Shown: positions 38,188 through 45,068 of the stretch, one piece after another | How positions within the stretch are numbered: the first letter of the stretch is position 1 | How the letters are laid out: each line of letters opens with the position of its first letter | Source: Roseibium sp. | Lineage (GTDB): Bacteria; Pseudomonadota; Alphaproteobacteria; Rhizobiales; Stappiaceae | Assembly (NCBI GenBank): GCA_017643925.1 | Contig: JAEPML010000005.1 | Span: 62,001 to 126,000 of the forward strand | DNA: 64,000 bases | Direction of reading: 5' to 3' | Position numbers and translations under genes: made by a program | The notes under the pieces: generated by a model | Seen by the model: only the letters and a program-made list of their open reading frames with translations | Told to the model about the DNA's origin: nothing | The model's database searches: none

Positions 38188-38387
38188 GAAATGTCTCCTT
38201 GGCTGCTGATTTCGAGGGCAACCTAGCAGACCTCTCCTGACAGCCTCCTGTCAGGAGGATACACAAATCGGGAAGAAATAAGTTCGTGTAAGTGCAGGAG
38301 AATCGAATTTTTCTCTGCAAAATTTTCCAGCCGGTTGGCAGGAGCGCTCCTGTCAGCCTCCAGAAACAGGTCCAAATGCCACCGCGA

Positions 38388-38401
38388 TTGATCTGGCTCA
38401 A
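38388..38401 (+). promoter_or_regulatory. FNR/FixK-like box upstream of the DUF465 gene
   Basis: TTGAT-CTGG-CTCAA matches the FNR-family consensus in nine of ten positions and shares its CTGG spacer with the perfect box upstream of ccmI. Centred about 59 bp before the DUF465 ATG, it fits a class II promoter with a short leader. Confidence 0.6.
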
Positions 38402-38453
38402 GGTAATTGGAGAAATCAAGGCTCACTTTGTGCCTCAATGTAAGGAGGCAAGA

Positions 38454-38708
38454 ATGAGCCACGTTCCCCACGAACTGCACGAAGAATTCCCCGAAGCCGT
38501 CGAGACACTGCATCAGCTGAAGACCAGCGATACCCATTTCGCCCGCCTGGCGGATGAGTATCACACCGTCAACAGGGAGGTTCACCGCATTGAAACCAAT
38601 GTGACACCCGCAGCTGACGAAGTCCTGGAAGACCTGAAGAAAAAGCGTCTCCATCTGAAAGACCAGATCGCCGCCCTTCTGGCGGCCGCGGCAAACACCG
38701 TGTCCTGA
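38454..38708 (+). CDS. DUF465 (YdcH-like) small protein
   Basis: An 84-aa helical protein. HTSDTHFARLADEYHTVNREV-like spacing and the C-terminal LKKKRLHLKDQIAALL are characteristic of DUF465/YdcH. It is predicted to form a helical hairpin or coiled coil in the cytoplasm; no enzyme motif is present. TAAGGAGG lies 6-12 nt upstream of ATG 38454, a very strong RBS. An FNR-like box at the right distance suggests induction under low oxygen. A strong terminator follows. The role of the family is unknown. Confidence 0.88.
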   Translation: MSHVPHELHEEFPEAVETLHQLKTSDTHFARLADEYHTVNREVHRIETNVTPAADEVLEDLKKKRLHLKDQIAALLAAAANTVS

Positions 38709-38736
38709 GCCCCTCCTTTTCAGGCCGGTGTTAGGG

Positions 38737-38775
38737 CCCGCGTCGTCCCCGTCCGACGGCGCGGGTCGCTTTTTT
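38737..38775 (+). terminator. Rho-independent terminator of the DUF465 gene
   Basis: CCCGCG-T-CGTC (38737-38747) pairs with GACG-G-CGCGGG (38755-38765) around a 7-nt loop, giving 11 bp including a G-T wobble. TCGC and six T residues follow. Confidence 0.85.
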
Positions 38776-38810
38776 CCAGCACACCGCGATTCGAAACGTT
38801 GCCCGGAGCA

Positions 38811-38882
38811 ACAAAAAGAAGGCGCCGCAACTTCCATGAAGTCCGGCGCCAGTCTGGGGAGGAACGACCCTCATCGTTCAAT
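38811..38882 (-). ncRNA. mmgR: Small RNA, MmgR/alpha-r8-like
   Basis: The minus strand holds a complete sRNA-like unit with no open reading frame. It comprises a promoter (see 38887-38915), a first stem-loop GAACGA-TGAGGG-TCGTTC (38862-38879), an unpaired pyrimidine stretch TTCCTCCCC resembling an anti-Shine-Dalgarno seed, and a long terminator hairpin (38821-38850). The hairpin has GGCGCCG/CGGCGCC outer arms and ACTTC/GAAGT inner arms, followed by TTCTTTTTG. The predicted length is about 72 nt. From memory the alpha-r8 sRNA MmgR of Sinorhizobium is about 77 nt with a conserved UUUCCUCCCU-like core, so I assign it tentatively to that family. It converges on the DUF465 terminator. Confidence 0.72.
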
Positions 38883-38886
38883 AGAG

Positions 38887-38915
38887 ATGTGGGAATTCAG
38901 CTTTCAAACTGCAAG
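38887..38915 (-). promoter_or_regulatory. Sigma-70-type promoter of the small RNA
   Basis: On the minus strand CTTGCA (38915-38910), a 17-nt spacer and CCACAT (38892-38887) match the alphaproteobacterial CTTGAC-N17-CTATAT pattern in four of six bases each. The A at 38882 is a plausible start site. Confidence 0.5.
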
Positions 38916-39084
38916 CCAACACTCCGTGAGCTGCCCGTGAACTCCTCCTCCCGGGTTGTTGTCTTTCGCTTTGTCTTTTATGGACCTCGTTCCCCCGCCC
39001 CTTTTGAAATGAGCCGCCCAAAGTCGCTTGACGCGTCACCGTCGCTGGGATTTCCTTCAGGTTACTCAGTTAAGGACACCGGCA

Positions 39085-39522
39085 ATGCTCTTAAGTCGCC
39101 TGGCACTCGGCCTGCTAATCACACTCCCCGCTCCCGCCCTGGCAGCTGACCATTGTCTGGATGTCCAGTCGAAAAAGGGTTGGCAGCGGTTGTCGCTGCC
39201 GGACGGCAAGATCAGGCGGGTGGCCTATTCGGGCAAATGGAGCGTGATTGCCGCCCTCTACAAGCCCGTCGGACCCCGTGGATATACGGGACAGGACGCC
39301 AAGAAGCTGGGCCCGCTTTACGGCTACAAGTTCAACCAGTCCTATGCCTTCGGAGAGATGCTGGTGCGCGACCAGGCCGGTCGAATAGTGCCCTTTGCGG
39401 AATTTGCGGCGCTCGCGGTCAATACCCGGGATCCCGCCGGTGTCTACGCGTTCCGGATCAATGACAAGGATATTGCCTTGTGGGACAATGCGGGCGCGAT
39501 CCGTGTCTGCATCACCATGTGA
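39085..39522 (+). CDS. Secreted hypothetical protein, 145 aa
   Basis: I do not recognise the family. The signal peptide is MLLSRLALGLLITLPAPALA, with cleavage before ADHC. The mature protein (about 125 aa) has two cysteines, near the start (DHCLDVQ) and near the end (IRVCITM), which could form a disulfide closing the domain. The middle is rich in Lys, Gly and Tyr (KPVGPRGYTGQDAKKLGPLY). AAGGA lies 9 nt upstream of ATG 39085. It stands alone between the sRNA locus and an SDR gene on the same strand. Confidence 0.75.
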   Translation: MLLSRLALGLLITLPAPALAADHCLDVQSKKGWQRLSLPDGKIRRVAYSGKWSVIAALYKPVGPRGYTGQDAKKLGPLYGYKFNQSYAFGEMLVRDQAGRIVPFAEFAALAVNTRDPAGVYAFRINDKDIALWDNAGAIRVCITM

Positions 39523-39645
39523 TTTGAAAGGCTCGGGAAGGAATGCCTCCTGCCGCCGCCCCGATGAAGATTGAGCCTGCTGCGAGAGGCTGGTAGCGTT
39601 CGCGAACCCATTTCCCTTCTCCAACCCGCGAAATCCTGAGGACCC

Positions 39646-40398
39646 ATGGCTGAAAAAGTTGCTTTGATCACCGGCGCTGCGCGCGGCATCGGACTGGCCA
39701 CAACCAAACTGATGCTGGCTGAAGGCTGGCGCATTGCCATGCTTGACCGGGACCGTGACGAACTCAGCAAGGCATCCACCGGTCTTGACGGGGCAACGCC
39801 GTTCTTCTGCGATGTCTCGATTGCGGAACATGTTGCAGAAACGATCCCCTCGATCCTCGAAACGTTCGGCCGTCTCGATGCCGTGGTCAACAATGCGGGT
39901 GTCGCCGAATTCGGGCCGATCGAAGCAACGGATTTTGCCATGTGGCGGCGCGTGATGGAAACCAATCTGGACGGCGTGTTCCTGGTTTCCCAGGCATCGA
40001 TACCCGCCTTGCGGGAAACACGCGGCGCTCTGGTCAACATCGCTTCGATTTCCGGGCTTCGGGCATCAACGCTTCGGGTTGCCTATGGCACGTCCAAGGC
40101 CGCTGTCATTCAGCTGACGAAACAGCAGGCCGCTGAACTCGGTGAATACGGTATCCGGTCGAATTGTGTCTGTCCGGGGCCTGTGCGAACCAAACTTGCC
40201 ATGGCGGTTCACTCCCAGGAAATCATCGACGCCTACCACGACGCCATTCCGCTCAACAGATACGGGAGCGAAGCGGAGATTGCCGAGGTCATTGCGTTCC
40301 TGTGTTCTGACAAGGCGAGTTATGTCACAGGGCAGGTCATTGCGTCTGACGGCGGTTTTGAAAGCACCGGTGTCGGCCTGCCTGCCCTGCGAGAATAG
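39646..40398 (+). CDS. SDR family NAD(P)-dependent oxidoreductase
   Basis: A 250-aa classical short-chain dehydrogenase. The cofactor motif TGAARGIG is at 9-16, NNAG at 82-85, the catalytic Ser is in NIASISG (131-137), and Y147-x3-K151 completes the active site. The C-terminal GQVIASDGGF loop is standard. D34 in MLDRDRDEL suggests an NAD preference. It would oxidise or reduce an alcohol or ketone of unknown nature. It converges on a small secreted protein gene with 15 bp between stops. Confidence 0.93.
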   Translation: MAEKVALITGAARGIGLATTKLMLAEGWRIAMLDRDRDELSKASTGLDGATPFFCDVSIAEHVAETIPSILETFGRLDAVVNNAGVAEFGPIEATDFAMWRRVMETNLDGVFLVSQASIPALRETRGALVNIASISGLRASTLRVAYGTSKAAVIQLTKQQAAELGEYGIRSNCVCPGPVRTKLAMAVHSQEIIDAYHDAIPLNRYGSEAEIAEVIAFLCSDKASYVTGQVIASDGGFESTGVGLPALRE

Positions 40399-40413
40399 GT
40401 TTTTCGAACAGGC

Positions 40414-40710
40414 CTATTTGCGGAAAGCTCCTTCCGGACGGTACTTGTCCATGACGGCATCGAGCCTGTCATTGCTGATCGCCGGATTGGCCTTCTGCAG
40501 GCACGGCAGCAAGATCGCCTTGTTGGCGCGTTGCTGCGTGCCCGTGGGGTACTTGCCGGGCTCCGGATTCACCGGTTTGAAACACTCGATGAAGACCACC
40601 TCTTCAATGCCAAGATCAGCGGCAATCCTGTCGGTCGGTCTGTTCGGGTCATTGTCGGCCAGCACAGGGGACGCGAACAGAAACGCGACAGCAAAAAACA
40701 GCTTTTTCAT
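40414..40710 (-). CDS. Small secreted protein, 98 aa
   Basis: An unrecognised family. The signal peptide MKKLFFAVAFLFASPVLA is followed by about 80 residues with two cysteines (VFIECFKPVNPEPG and ILLPCLQKANP) that may form a disulfide, and a charged C-terminus. The spacing of Cys and Pro is reminiscent of small periplasmic cysteine-rich proteins. ATG 40710 gives a clean signal peptide; the upstream extension is unsupported. A CRP-like palindrome (nine of ten positions) is centred 76 bp upstream. Confidence 0.75.
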   Translation of the reverse strand: MKKLFFAVAFLFASPVLADNDPNRPTDRIAADLGIEEVVFIECFKPVNPEPGKYPTGTQQRANKAILLPCLQKANPAISNDRLDAVMDKYRPEGAFRK

Positions 40711-40778
40711 GAAACACTCCAACACGTTAAGGTGCGCCGCCTGAGAACTGCATCTTAACGGAGCCGGATCCACACGAC

Positions 40779-40794
40779 GTGACCTGTATCACAA
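40779..40794 (-). promoter_or_regulatory. CRP-like site upstream of the 98-aa secreted protein gene
   Basis: CGTGA-CCTGTA-TCACA matches TGTGA-N6-TCACA in nine of ten positions, centred 76 bp before ATG 40710. It is the second such site in the window. Confidence 0.5.
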
Positions 40795-40856
40795 TCGAGC
40801 GCAAGCACATGCCGTCAAAAAAGGTGATTGTGACGCCGAACAATTGCCGGGAGTTT

Positions 40857-41282
40857 TCAGCGGTCTGCGCTGAAGTGAGCAACAACCTGCCGGTGGTGAG
40901 GGCTTGAGCGGTGCTCAAAAAGATAGATGCCCTGCCAGGTGCCAAGCGCCATGCGTCCCGAAGCGACAGGAATGGACAGGGACACGGGCATCAATGCGGA
41001 CTTGATATGCGCCGGCATGTCGTCCGGGCCTTCATAAGTATGCCGCAGGTAGCTCATCGAAGGATGGTTCGAAGGCGGAACGAGCCTTTCAAAAAAGGCC
41101 TTGAGGTCGACCTGCACCTCCGGATCGGCGTTTTCCTGGATCAAGAGTGAACAGGAGGTGTGACGCACGAACAGGGTGAGCAAACCATCCCCGGCACTTT
41201 CTGTTTCGAGCCAGGCTGCAACAGAGCGCGTGAACTCGTAGAGGCCAGCGCCCTGTGTCTGGAGGGCAAAGGTTGTCTGCAT
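40857..41282 (-). CDS. yjbQ: YjbQ/UPF0047 family protein (secondary thiamine-phosphate synthase type)
   Basis: A 141-aa protein, normal for the family. It has the conserved VRHTSCSLLIQENADP segment, the SYLRHTYEGPDDMPAHIKSALM segment with metal-binding His residues, GRMALGTWQGIYLFEHR and the terminal HHRQVVAHF. Members are homologous to a protein with weak thiamine phosphate synthase activity; the true role is unclear. ATG 41282 is preferred over a codon seven residues upstream. It follows the periplasmic binding protein gene by 39 bp on the same strand. Confidence 0.9.
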   Translation of the reverse strand: MQTTFALQTQGAGLYEFTRSVAAWLETESAGDGLLTLFVRHTSCSLLIQENADPEVQVDLKAFFERLVPPSNHPSMSYLRHTYEGPDDMPAHIKSALMPVSLSIPVASGRMALGTWQGIYLFEHRSSPHHRQVVAHFSADR

Positions 41283-41321
41283 TCGTCGATCTGTCCCGTT
41301 CAAGGCTCCAGGAACCGGGCT

Positions 41322-42080
41322 CTAGCGGTATTTGGCGTGAATGGCATCATATGTGCCATCAGAGCGCATTTCCGCCAAGGACCGGTTGAATTTCGTCACC
41401 AGGTCTTCAACGCCAGGATAGGCGCGGGAGAAGCAGAAATAGAAGTTCTCTGTCTGCAATGGCAGAAAGCGAAACTCGTCCTGCAAGGCTTTCTCCCGGA
41501 TCAGGAAATCGGTGGTTTCCTTTCCGGCCATGAGATAATCGAACCGCCCGGCGCGCAGCATCAGGAGCCCGGCGTCGGTTGTTCGCACCTCGACCGGATC
41601 CGCCCCGATATCCTTCAGGTTCTTCAGGCTTTCATATCCCGCCATTGACGCAACCGGTTGACCAACCACGTCCTTCAGCGCCTGGATATCAGGCCCGGCA
41701 TGGTCACGCCGAACATAAAGACCCTCGGTGAAGGAGCTGATGGGCTCGGAAAAGAGAATGTACTTGGCCCGCTCATCGTCATAAGCGCAGGTCAGGATGC
41801 CGGCCGCACGCCCTTGCCTGGCTTCGTTCAGTGCCCTTTTCCACGGCAAAAACCTGATATCGGCTTGAAAACCCATTCTGGAAAAGGCTTCGACAACAAC
41901 TTCATAGTCGAAGCCGCGCAGGTCGTTCACCGGCGGGTTCATCTCGTAGGGAGGGTAGTTTTCCGTGACGACAACAAGCTGTTCTTCAGCACTCGCCATC
42001 GCGGCCGGGACCCCGAGCAACAGGCAAAGGGCCCAGATCAAAACCCGTCGCGTTCTTTCAATTGCAGCTCGAAAAGACAA
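41322..42080 (-). CDS. Periplasmic substrate-binding protein (PBPb/amino-acid-binding type), no ATG start
   Basis: About 252 aa. A hydrophobic signal region (VLIWALCLLLGVPAAMASA) precedes a mature domain starting AEEQLVVVTENYPPYEMNPP, followed by LRGFDYEVVVEAFSRMGFQ and FLPWKRALNEARQGRAAGIL, typical of PBPb-type bacterial binding proteins (SBP family 3). No ABC permease is adjacent, so it may be an orphan sensor or scavenger. The frame has no ATG or GTG before the signal peptide: the candidates are TTG at 42080, 42095 or 42155 (just after an in-frame TGA). I use 42080 with low certainty about the start. It resembles the protein at 63253. Confidence 0.8.
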   Translation of the reverse strand: MSFRAAIERTRRVLIWALCLLLGVPAAMASAEEQLVVVTENYPPYEMNPPVNDLRGFDYEVVVEAFSRMGFQADIRFLPWKRALNEARQGRAAGILTCAYDDERAKYILFSEPISSFTEGLYVRRDHAGPDIQALKDVVGQPVASMAGYESLKNLKDIGADPVEVRTTDAGLLMLRAGRFDYLMAGKETTDFLIREKALQDEFRFLPLQTENFYFCFSRAYPGVEDLVTKFNRSLAEMRSDGTYDAIHAKYR

Positions 42081-42282
42081 GTCGACCCAATCCAGTTTGC
42101 CAATTCGGGGGCGGCCCGAATCTCGCGCGAGTCTAGCGCGTGCCAAAATGGCCAATCAATTGGGCGGAAAGACATTTGATCGGTTATCCGGCATGTTCTT
42201 TGTGGCAAGCAACGCCCGGTGGTTGCAATGAGCGAATGGCACCGCCATTTACATGTAGCTTCCAACAAGACGCCGAGACTTC

Positions 42283-43575
42283 ATGTCCGACAAAGCCCCC
42301 AAAATCCTAATTGCCACCCTGGGCACGCGTGGCGACGTCCAGCCTTATGTTGCGCTTGCCAAAGCACTTTGCGAACGCGGTGCAACGGTCACCGTCAGCA
42401 CCGGGGAAGGTTTCGAGACAATGATCGAGAAGGCCGGCGCCAGGGCCCGGCCGGTTCCGATCGATTTCAAGAACCTTCTTCAGAGCGAAGACGTGCAAAA
42501 CGCGCTTCACTCCCTGCGCGGCATGATCAAGGCTGCGCGCAAGAACATGGCCCTGCAAAAGGATATTGCCAGGGCCTTGTGGGAGATCGGGCTGGAGGAG
42601 AAACCGGATCTGATCCTGTTCAACCTGAAAGCCACAGTGATGACCTTCGTGGGCAGACGGCTGAACATTCCAGCGATACCGACCTCGCTTCAACCGGTCA
42701 TGGCGCCCACCACCGAGTTCCCGCTGCCTCTCTTCGGACTGCCGGATCTCGGACCCCGGATGAACCGCTGGAGCTACACGATCGGGCATGCCCTGATGCG
42801 GTTCGGCACCGGCAAACTTGCAAAGCCGTTGAAGGATGTTGCCGGTGCTGAAATCAGTCAGCCGGGCGACCAGATGTTCGGCTTCCTGCCGGATGGCGGC
42901 AAGACTCCGATCCTGCAGGCCTTTTCGCAAGCGCTCGTGCCGACACCGGCAGACTGGCCGGAGCAAAACTGGTCCTGTGGTTACTGGCTTACCGATCCGG
43001 AGACAGACTTCGAGGCGCCTTTCGATCTCCTTGCGTTTCTGGATGCCGGATCACCACCCGTCTATCTGGGCTTCGGCTCCATGACCAGCCAGGATCCGGA
43101 AGGCCTTTCGCGAACAGTGCTCGCCGCTCTGGAAACCACGGGGCAACGCGCCATCCTTGCGACCGGCTGGGGTGGTCTGAGCAAGCAGCCCCTGACGGGC
43201 AAGCTGACCAACCAGGTCCACCTCCTTGAAAGGGCACCCCACAGCTGGCTGTTTCCGAAATGCGCAGCGGTCGTGCATCACGGAGGCGCGGGAACAACGC
43301 ATGAGGCGGTCAGATGGGGTGTTCCCTCGCTCGTGACCCCGGTCTTCGGCGACCAGCCTTTCTGGGGCGCTCGCATCCACGCCATTGGAGCCGGTCCGGC
43401 TCCCATCCGCCAGAAGAAACTGACACCGGATACACTTGCCAGTGCGCTCAGGGACCTGGAACGGCCGGATTACAAGGCCGGGGCAAAGAAAGCAGCTGAT
43501 CTCATTGCAAGCGAACCTGGCGCTCGAGGCACGGCTGAAAAGTTGCTCCGATACCTCGGTGACCAGTGCGGCTAG
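42283..43575 (+). CDS. UDP-sugar glycosyltransferase, GT1/sterol glucosyltransferase type
   Basis: A 430-aa GT-B protein. The N-terminal acceptor domain has ATLGTRGDVQPYVALAKAL at 11-29, and the C-terminal nucleotide-sugar domain has HHGGAGTTHEA at 332-342 with FGDQPFWG afterwards. This architecture is shared by macrolide, sterol and zeaxanthin glucosyltransferases. It would transfer a hexose to a lipophilic acceptor, possibly a hopanoid, carotenoid or glycolipid; nothing next to it defines the acceptor. It converges on the LysR gene with 21 bp between stops. Confidence 0.9.
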   Translation: MSDKAPKILIATLGTRGDVQPYVALAKALCERGATVTVSTGEGFETMIEKAGARARPVPIDFKNLLQSEDVQNALHSLRGMIKAARKNMALQKDIARALWEIGLEEKPDLILFNLKATVMTFVGRRLNIPAIPTSLQPVMAPTTEFPLPLFGLPDLGPRMNRWSYTIGHALMRFGTGKLAKPLKDVAGAEISQPGDQMFGFLPDGGKTPILQAFSQALVPTPADWPEQNWSCGYWLTDPETDFEAPFDLLAFLDAGSPPVYLGFGSMTSQDPEGLSRTVLAALETTGQRAILATGWGGLSKQPLTGKLTNQVHLLERAPHSWLFPKCAAVVHHGGAGTTHEAVRWGVPSLVTPVFGDQPFWGARIHAIGAGPAPIRQKKLTPDTLASALRDLERPDYKAGAKKAADLIASEPGARGTAEKLLRYLGDQCG

Positions 43576-43596
43576 GGCCGTTCCCGATACCGGGTG

Positions 43597-44478
43597 TCAA
43601 TGGACGGCCCTGAATGCTGGCTCGCGCCTGAACGCCGCTGCCAGGAACGCCATGACCCGCCTGACACGTTCCACGTTTCGAAGATCAGGATGTGTCAGAA
43701 GCCAAAGCTGATTGTCAGAGGCCGCAGGAAAGTTCAGGCATCTTGTCAGGGCGTCGACTGCCATGTCCGCCGGAAGCAGGGCCAGGCCTTCGCCTTGTCG
43801 CGCAAGCGATGCCATGGCCATCAGATCATCACAGCGGACCTTGGTCTGGCTTCTGAAGTCCGCGTCCAGAGCCACAAAACCATCCCGTCGAGCCAGGGAA
43901 CCGACGGCTCCAATCAGCGTGTGTGTCTTGAGATCCATGACAGTCTTTGGCATCCCGCGACGGGCCAGATAGACATCGCTGGCGTAAATGCCCCAGCCAA
44001 TGTCGATCAGTTTGCGTCCAACCAGGTGTTCGGGGGGTGCCGATGTCACGCGCAACGCTATTTCGGCAGCGCGGGTCGACATGTTCACTTCATCATTGGA
44101 AGTCAGAAGTTCCACCGCTATCTCGGGATATTCAACCCGAAGCTCTGAAAGATACGCCGGCAGGAAGTAGTATGAGAAGCTTGCCGGAGCCGTCAGACGA
44201 ACCCGTCCCTTCAGCTGCACATCGCTGCCGGTGCCCCGCCTTTCGATATCTTCAATCGAAACGGCGACTGTCCTTGCCAGTGAGAGGATTTCCTCGCCGG
44301 CATCGGTCAGAACGTAGTGCCCTTTGACCTTGTCGAAAACACGGGATCCCAACTGGTTTTCAAACGCACGGATATGACGGAATGCAGTGGCGTGACTGAT
44401 TGAAAGCTGATCAGCTGCTTTCGTGAGACTGCCGGTTTCGGCGACGGCGTGAAAAGTGCGCAGATAGTTCCAGTCCAT
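43597..44478 (-). CDS. LysR-family transcriptional regulator
   Basis: A 293-aa protein with an N-terminal winged HTH (WNYLRTFHAVAETGSLTKAA...SHATAFRHIRAFENQLG) and a LysR substrate-binding domain. It starts at ATG 44478 (MDWNYLRTF); a longer frame upstream is unsupported. It diverges from a VOC gene across 109 bp, where TTTTTGCAAG occurs twice, 40 bp apart. It most likely regulates that VOC gene and itself. The effector is unknown. Confidence 0.9.
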   Translation of the reverse strand: MDWNYLRTFHAVAETGSLTKAADQLSISHATAFRHIRAFENQLGSRVFDKVKGHYVLTDAGEEILSLARTVAVSIEDIERRGTGSDVQLKGRVRLTAPASFSYYFLPAYLSELRVEYPEIAVELLTSNDEVNMSTRAAEIALRVTSAPPEHLVGRKLIDIGWGIYASDVYLARRGMPKTVMDLKTHTLIGAVGSLARRDGFVALDADFRSQTKVRCDDLMAMASLARQGEGLALLPADMAVDALTRCLNFPAASDNQLWLLTHPDLRNVERVRRVMAFLAAAFRREPAFRAVH

Positions 44479-44488
44479 ATCATTTTCA

Positions 44489-44538
44489 TTTTTGCAAGAA
44501 ACTATCTCAAATCTGCCTATTCTGAAAATTTTTGCAAG
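44489..44538. promoter_or_regulatory. Direct repeat TTTTTGCAAG between LysR and VOC genes
   Basis: Identical 10-mers at 44489-44498 and 44529-44538, 40 bp (about four helical turns) apart, lie in the divergent promoter region. They are candidate LysR half-sites. Confidence 0.45.
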
Positions 44539-44587
44539 CATCTAAATCAGCTCCTGACGGCAGTTCCCAGCAACAAGGAGACTTGAA

Positions 44588-44962
44588 ATGATCGGATACA
44601 CTTCCCTCGGCACAAACGACCTTAAGCGGTCCGCCAGGTTCTACGATGCGCTGCTTGACCAACTGAACGCCCGTCGCGTGATGGAATTCGACGATTTCAT
44701 TGTCTGGGCGACAGAGGGTGGGTCCCCCGCCTTTTCGATACATCTGCCCTTTGACGGGATGCAGGCGAGCGTTGGCAATGGCGTCATGATTGCGCTTTCA
44801 GCTGCAAACCGGGAGCAGGTCGACAAAACCTACGCAACCGCAATTTCATTGGGAGCAGCAGATGAAGGCAAACCGGGGCAAAGGGCCGAGAACGGGTTTT
44901 ACGCTGCCTATTTCCGGGACCCGGATGGCAATAAGTTGAACATTCATCACATGCCGGCGTGA
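44588..44962 (+). CDS. VOC family protein (glyoxalase-like)
   Basis: A 124-aa VOC protein: MIGYTSLGTNDLKRSARFYDAL at the start and FYAAYFRDPDGNKLNIHHM at the end, with a duplicated beta-alpha-beta-beta-beta layout. AAGGAG lies 7 nt upstream of the ATG. The C-terminal RDPDGNKL is the common VOC signature. The substrate is unknown; as the divergent partner of a LysR regulator it may detoxify or modify a small molecule. It is distinct from the VOC gene at 37813. A terminator follows. Confidence 0.88.
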   Translation: MIGYTSLGTNDLKRSARFYDALLDQLNARRVMEFDDFIVWATEGGSPAFSIHLPFDGMQASVGNGVMIALSAANREQVDKTYATAISLGAADEGKPGQRAENGFYAAYFRDPDGNKLNIHHMPA

Positions 44963-44980
44963 GCCTGGCCACTGATCGAC

Positions 44981-45014
44981 AGGGGGGCTGGCCCAGCCTG
45001 CCCCCTTTCCTTTT
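44981..45014 (+). terminator. Terminator of the VOC gene
   Basis: AGGGGG and CCCCCT arms plus an inner CTGGC/GCCTG pairing with one mismatch, followed by TTTCCTTTTC, 19 bp after the VOC stop. Confidence 0.6.
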
Positions 45015-45068
45015 CACCGGATGCCTGACAAGAATGCGGGAGCAAGCCTTTCTAGGAGTCACCGTCCC

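Noticed and set aside
38223..38837. 204-codon minus-strand frame over the DUF465 gene and VOC upstream region
   Set aside because: Antisense to DUF465, which has a very strong RBS and family match; it also runs across a strong terminator on the other strand.
42038..42268. Possible frameshifted N-terminus of the periplasmic binding protein (ATG-led frame ending inside its signal region)
   Set aside because: The ATG-led sequence does not look like a signal peptide and the main frame already has TTG candidates, so a sequencing or natural frameshift is not demanded, though it cannot be excluded.
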